Of a DNA stretch of 64,000 nt, positions 61,090 to 64,000 are shown in pieces. Source of the DNA: Nephrocerus scutellatus (lineage: Eukaryota > Arthropoda > Insecta > Diptera > Pipunculidae); contig OX352761.1 in NCBI GenBank assembly GCA_947095585.1, forward strand, positions 110,409,890-110,473,889, written 5' to 3'. The notes beneath the pieces were generated by a model. The model searched no databases and had not been told where the DNA came from. It saw only the letters and a program-made list of their open reading frames with translations. The first letter of the stretch is position 1; every line of letters starts with the position of its first letter. Position numbers and translations under genes: made by a program.

Positions 61090-61450
61090 ATTTCATTGGC
61101 CCATACTTCTTCTTCAATAAGGCTACCAAAGAAGTCACATTTAATGGAGATCTCTGATTGACAAGAGATCTTCACTTCAAGACGGTGCCACCATTCATAC
61201 ACAGCTTATTGAAGTAAAAGTTCAGTGACCGTGATGCGATCCCTCTGGACTATTTCTTTGGGGCTATATCAAGTCCAAGTCTGTGTCAATAAGCCAGAGA
61301 GTTAAGATGACCCCAGGAGCAACATCCAACGAAGAATTGCAGGCATATTATCGTCCAATTTATGCAAAAAAGCAATGAAGAATTGCGTTCAGCTTTTTCC
61401 TTCGTAAAGGTTAGAGGTCATTTGATATTATGTTCCATAAATAATGGCGT
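61090..61450 (+). mobile_element. Mariner-like transposase remnant
   Basis: The plus strand reads HFDFIGPYFFFNKATKEVTF, then with frame changes LQDGATIHTQLIE (second catalytic Asp block, QDGAT-HT) and LFLWGYIKSKSVSISQR (the PLDFFLWGY-KS block), and near 61420 RSFDIMFHK, the usual C-terminal end. Several stops and frameshifts. A different lineage from the mariner at 43.3 kb; TIRs not found. Confidence 0.78.
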
Positions 61451-61631
61451 CAGAAGTACTTTAATAAAATAATAATATTTTTTTACACGCCCATAGACAA
61501 AAGTGACTGTTTCATACACTGCTTCGAAAGTAGACGTTACGCTACCTCCTCGTCCTTCAAGCTTCCAACTCGCACGATAAACTCCACTTTCCTCGCTCAT
61601 TATGTAATATAATATAGCGGTACACACCATT

Positions 61632-61885
61632 CATTGCGGACCAGGGCCTAGCTTCCCGTGAACGGGCATTCACACAGGTATATAGGCATTTTTCACACAA
61701 ATGGAAGGGGCCTAAAATTTAATGCCGTATCCGAACGGCGAATTGAGAAGCTTTCCGTGACAAGATTTTACTCTCTCGGATGTTTGTCCGACATTCGCGA
61801 AAGGCGAAACCGTGAAAACAAAATACTTTTGATATTTCTGGGATTCGAACCACGAACCTCCTGCCCCACTGAGCCACGGGGCTAG
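61632..61885 (-). mobile_element. tRNA-derived SINE, copy 5 (reverse)
   Basis: Minus strand: CCGTGGCTCAGTGGGGCAGG, AGGTTCGTGGTTCGAATCCC (B box), AAAGTATTTTGTTTTCACGG, GACAAACATCCGAGAGAGTA, ACGGAAAGCTTCTCAATTCG, GCATTAAATTTTAGGCCCC. The 3' tail is replaced after GCGGTCCGCAATG-like words. It is the only minus-strand copy. Confidence 0.85.
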
Positions 61886-62534
61886 TACTTTAACCTTAAA
61901 TAATAGTACTTTAACCCTAAATTTAATGTAGCTGATGAAGTTAACCGTCAAAGATAAATAAAATTGTAAATTCATTTGGCATGTTTTGTATCCTGTTGGT
62001 ATATACATAATTCTATTGACGATTGGGAGCATCACGAATCCTCCCTCCTGGTGAATACATTTTTAAACCAAGACTGGTATTACACGGCGCGTGAATGTAA
62101 CGCGCTTTTTTAATTCCTCAGTATTGCGTGATATTTGACAGCTTTCTGTCCAATTGAATTCATCACCCATTGCGACGTCCCCAAATAAAAAAGCCAAATG
62201 AAGCAAATTCGAAAAACAAAGGATAAGGAGAAAACGAAATGTCAAAAACACCCAACGAAAATCCTACCCACGACTCAGCTGGCAAGTGTATTTCTGTTTC
62301 ATCATCCCTCTCTTTTGCACTTACTTGAGTCTTCACAAAACACGCGCCGTGTAATACCAGTCCAATGAACAAGCAATTTGGCGAGCAACTTCCTCCGATG
62401 AGACAAATTACAAATATAATTTTGCTTGTTTTTTCGATATTAATATTCTGATTCCATGACATTTACACGAAAAACATTTTCTCGGAAAACATTTGCTCGA
62501 AAAACATATGCTTGAACGTAATTTTCTGGTAAAA
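61886..62534. other. Spacer
   Basis: Minus-strand open frames overlap here without a domain. The 3' UTR of the FLYWCH exon may lie just below 62535. Confidence 0.35.
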
Positions 62535-62774
62535 TTAATAACCGAAAAACTCGCGCGAGTTTTTTGAAGAATTTGCAGCATGATTATGCTCTGCAACTTT
62601 ATTTAAAATAACAACACCTTTGGTTTTAATTCGTGCTTTACATAGTTTTTGCCGATTATTCGTGCATATCCAGTACCCAACATCATTATGGTATTTATTT
62701 TTAATAAAAACATAACCATCTACTAGGAAGCAAGGCTTTTTTTTTGTTGTTTTTAAATTATCCATACTGTTCAT
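62535..62774 (-). CDS. FLYWCH zinc-finger exon (3'-terminal exon of an unidentified gene)
   Basis: A minus-strand frame of about 79 residues ends in a stop at 62535 and starts at a good acceptor (TTCTAACCTTGCAG) at 62775. It encodes one FLYWCH zinc finger: KKKPCFLVDGYVFIKNKYH, then NDVGYWICTNNRQKLCKARI, then VVILNKVAEHNH, with zinc ligands C-x7-C and H-x-H and the diagnostic W just before the first Cys. FLYWCH fingers bind DNA or protein. In flies many occur as alternative C-terminal exons of mod(mdg4), a BTB chromatin-insulator protein, some encoded on the opposite strand and joined by trans-splicing; this exon has the same size and layout. No BTB exon is in the window, so parent-gene identity is inference. 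A small intronless gene starting at the ATG just after the acceptor is the alternative. Confidence 0.75.
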   Translation of the reverse strand: MNSMDNLKTTKKKPCFLVDGYVFIKNKYHNDVGYWICTNNRQKLCKARIKTKGVVILNKVAEHNHAANSSKNSREFFGY

Positions 62775-63034
62775 CTGCAAGGTTAGAACTTTTATTTTAT
62801 TTTATCAAGTTTATTTTATTTTAAAGTTTGTATATTTATTCTTACCAAAATGTGTTTAATTTTAATATGTTGAAATAGTAAATATTAATCTTGAACTAAT
62901 AAATATTTTTGCTGAATGACATTTCACCTTTTTGGTTGAAAACATAGACTACTTAGTTTTCAACATTTAACATTTGCGCGAACAACAATTACTCGCGCGA
63001 GTTTTTTGAAGGTTGTAAACATAGACAATTTATT

Positions 63035-63660
63035 TTTCGAGAAAATTTTAACACATGTGTATCACTGATGGACAAAACTTTTTGAAAATTTGTTAGAGTG
63101 ATCGGGCCCGAGGGTAGCCCATATAAATTTTTAAAAATTAACCTGATTTTCTTCAAATTTTAAACAGATGTTATCTCCGATTGTTTTTTGTAGAATTTTT
63201 GGAGAGATCGGGGCCCTGAGTCCCGAGGGTAGCCCATATAATTTTTTTTAAATGAGTCCGATTTTCTTCAAATTTCAAACACATGTATATCACTGATGTA
63301 CAAAGCTTTTTATAAATTTTTTTTATTTTTTTTATCTGGCCCTAAGGTTCGAGGGGTGCCCTTATTTCTTAAAATTTTCAACAAACGTGTATCACTGAGG
63401 CCTGAGGTGTTACCATATAAATCCTTTTAAAATTAACCCAATTTTCATCAAATTTCCGATGACAACACTTATTATTAAAATTTGGAAGTGATCGGGCCCC
63501 AAGGGTCGTGGGCTGCCATACACATTTTTTACACATGTGTATCTCCGGTGACAGCGGTTTTTGTAATATCTAATATTAATTAACCCGGTTCAAACTTTGC
63601 ACAGATATGTATCTCATGTTAGAGAAATTACATGAAAAATTTTAATTTTTGTGGGTGAAG
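63035..63660 (+). repeat. ~120 bp tandem repeat array 2
   Basis: About five diverged copies of the 54.1 kb unit: ACACATGTGTATCACTGATG, GACAAAACTTTTTG, GTGATCGGGCCC, GAGGGTAGCCCATATAAATT, ACCTGATTTTCTTCAAATTT. Unit lengths vary (90-125) by internal deletion. It ends with ATTACATGAAAAATTTTAAT, as array 1 does. Confidence 0.82.
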
Positions 63661-64000
63661 TTCACGAACGAACAATGTTTGGAAAATTACTACCGAAATT
63701 TTGTGTCCGACGGTCGCAACTTTAAGATCGGTTACTCCGTGAGTGCTTCAGTTTAAAATGAGCCAAATCATTTAATTTTACGCCGTTGACAGGAATTGGG
63801 AATCTCTCTGTCAACATTGTGGCGAATTTTGCGTAAAAATCTCTAGAACTGAAGCCTCTTAAACGAAATGTCGAAACTTCTCCGATTGCGCTCTGCAAAA
63901 GTTATTGTTATGTCCTAACATCGTTCTTAAAATCAAAGCCTCTTACTCATTAACTACTCAAATTTTCAAGAGTTTAGGTTTAACTCATTCCTTTGTTGTT

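Overview
This window is eukaryotic and looks like the genome of a higher fly. It is AT-rich. It has spliced genes with short GT-AG introns, recognisable orthologues of three Drosophila proteins (Art1/PRMT1, Rrp4/EXOSC2 and a Degringolade/RNF4-type RING protein), and a very dense load of non-LTR retrotransposon fragments, a mariner, MITE-like elements and tandem repeats. A tephritid-like acalyptrate fly is a reasonable guess, but that is inference. There are no operons, CRISPR arrays or bacterial features.

Genes. Art1 lies on the minus strand at about 1.3-4.9 kb. It has four coding exons; the first contributes only the start codon, and the 2.2 kb third intron holds two LINE remnants in opposite orientations. 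Rrp4 is a single-exon minus-strand gene at 10.2-11.1 kb. A four-exon plus-strand RING gene of the RNF4/Degringolade type lies at 14.07-15.2 kb and is followed directly by a decayed tandem copy of its RING exon. A minus-strand FLYWCH zinc-finger exon lies at 62.5-62.8 kb. Two further exon-like pieces (45.3 kb, plus; 54.7 kb, minus) are only candidates. PRMT1, the RNA exosome and the SUMO-targeted ligase are all housekeeping nuclear regulators, but nothing in the sequence shows that they are co-regulated.

Repeat landscape. From 15.7 to 43 kb the window is mostly decayed LINEs (at least ten fragments on both strands: endonuclease, RT, RNase H and C-terminal parts). The clearest unannotated structures are five. 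(1) A tRNA-derived SINE family with four near-complete copies, one 5'-truncated copy and one fragment. (2) A composite satellite-like repeat rich in CGCGTGTG, present in at least five separate blocks in both orientations and once embedded in a LINE. (3) A tandem repeat of about 120 bp in two arrays (54.1 and 63.0 kb) plus two isolated units. (4) Several inverted-repeat elements: a 1.37 kb long-arm element, a 1.0 kb element, a 0.33 kb MITE with a second copy, a four-copy MITE family, and a 0.5 kb MITE nested inside one of those four. (5) An internally deleted 932 bp mariner with intact TIRs and a TA duplication.

The right third (about 44-61 kb) is gene-poor, AT-rich, probably intronic or intergenic DNA. 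No unmistakably new multi-gene system is visible. The best candidates for something undescribed are the SINE family, the composite satellite, the nested MITEs and the duplicated RING exon.
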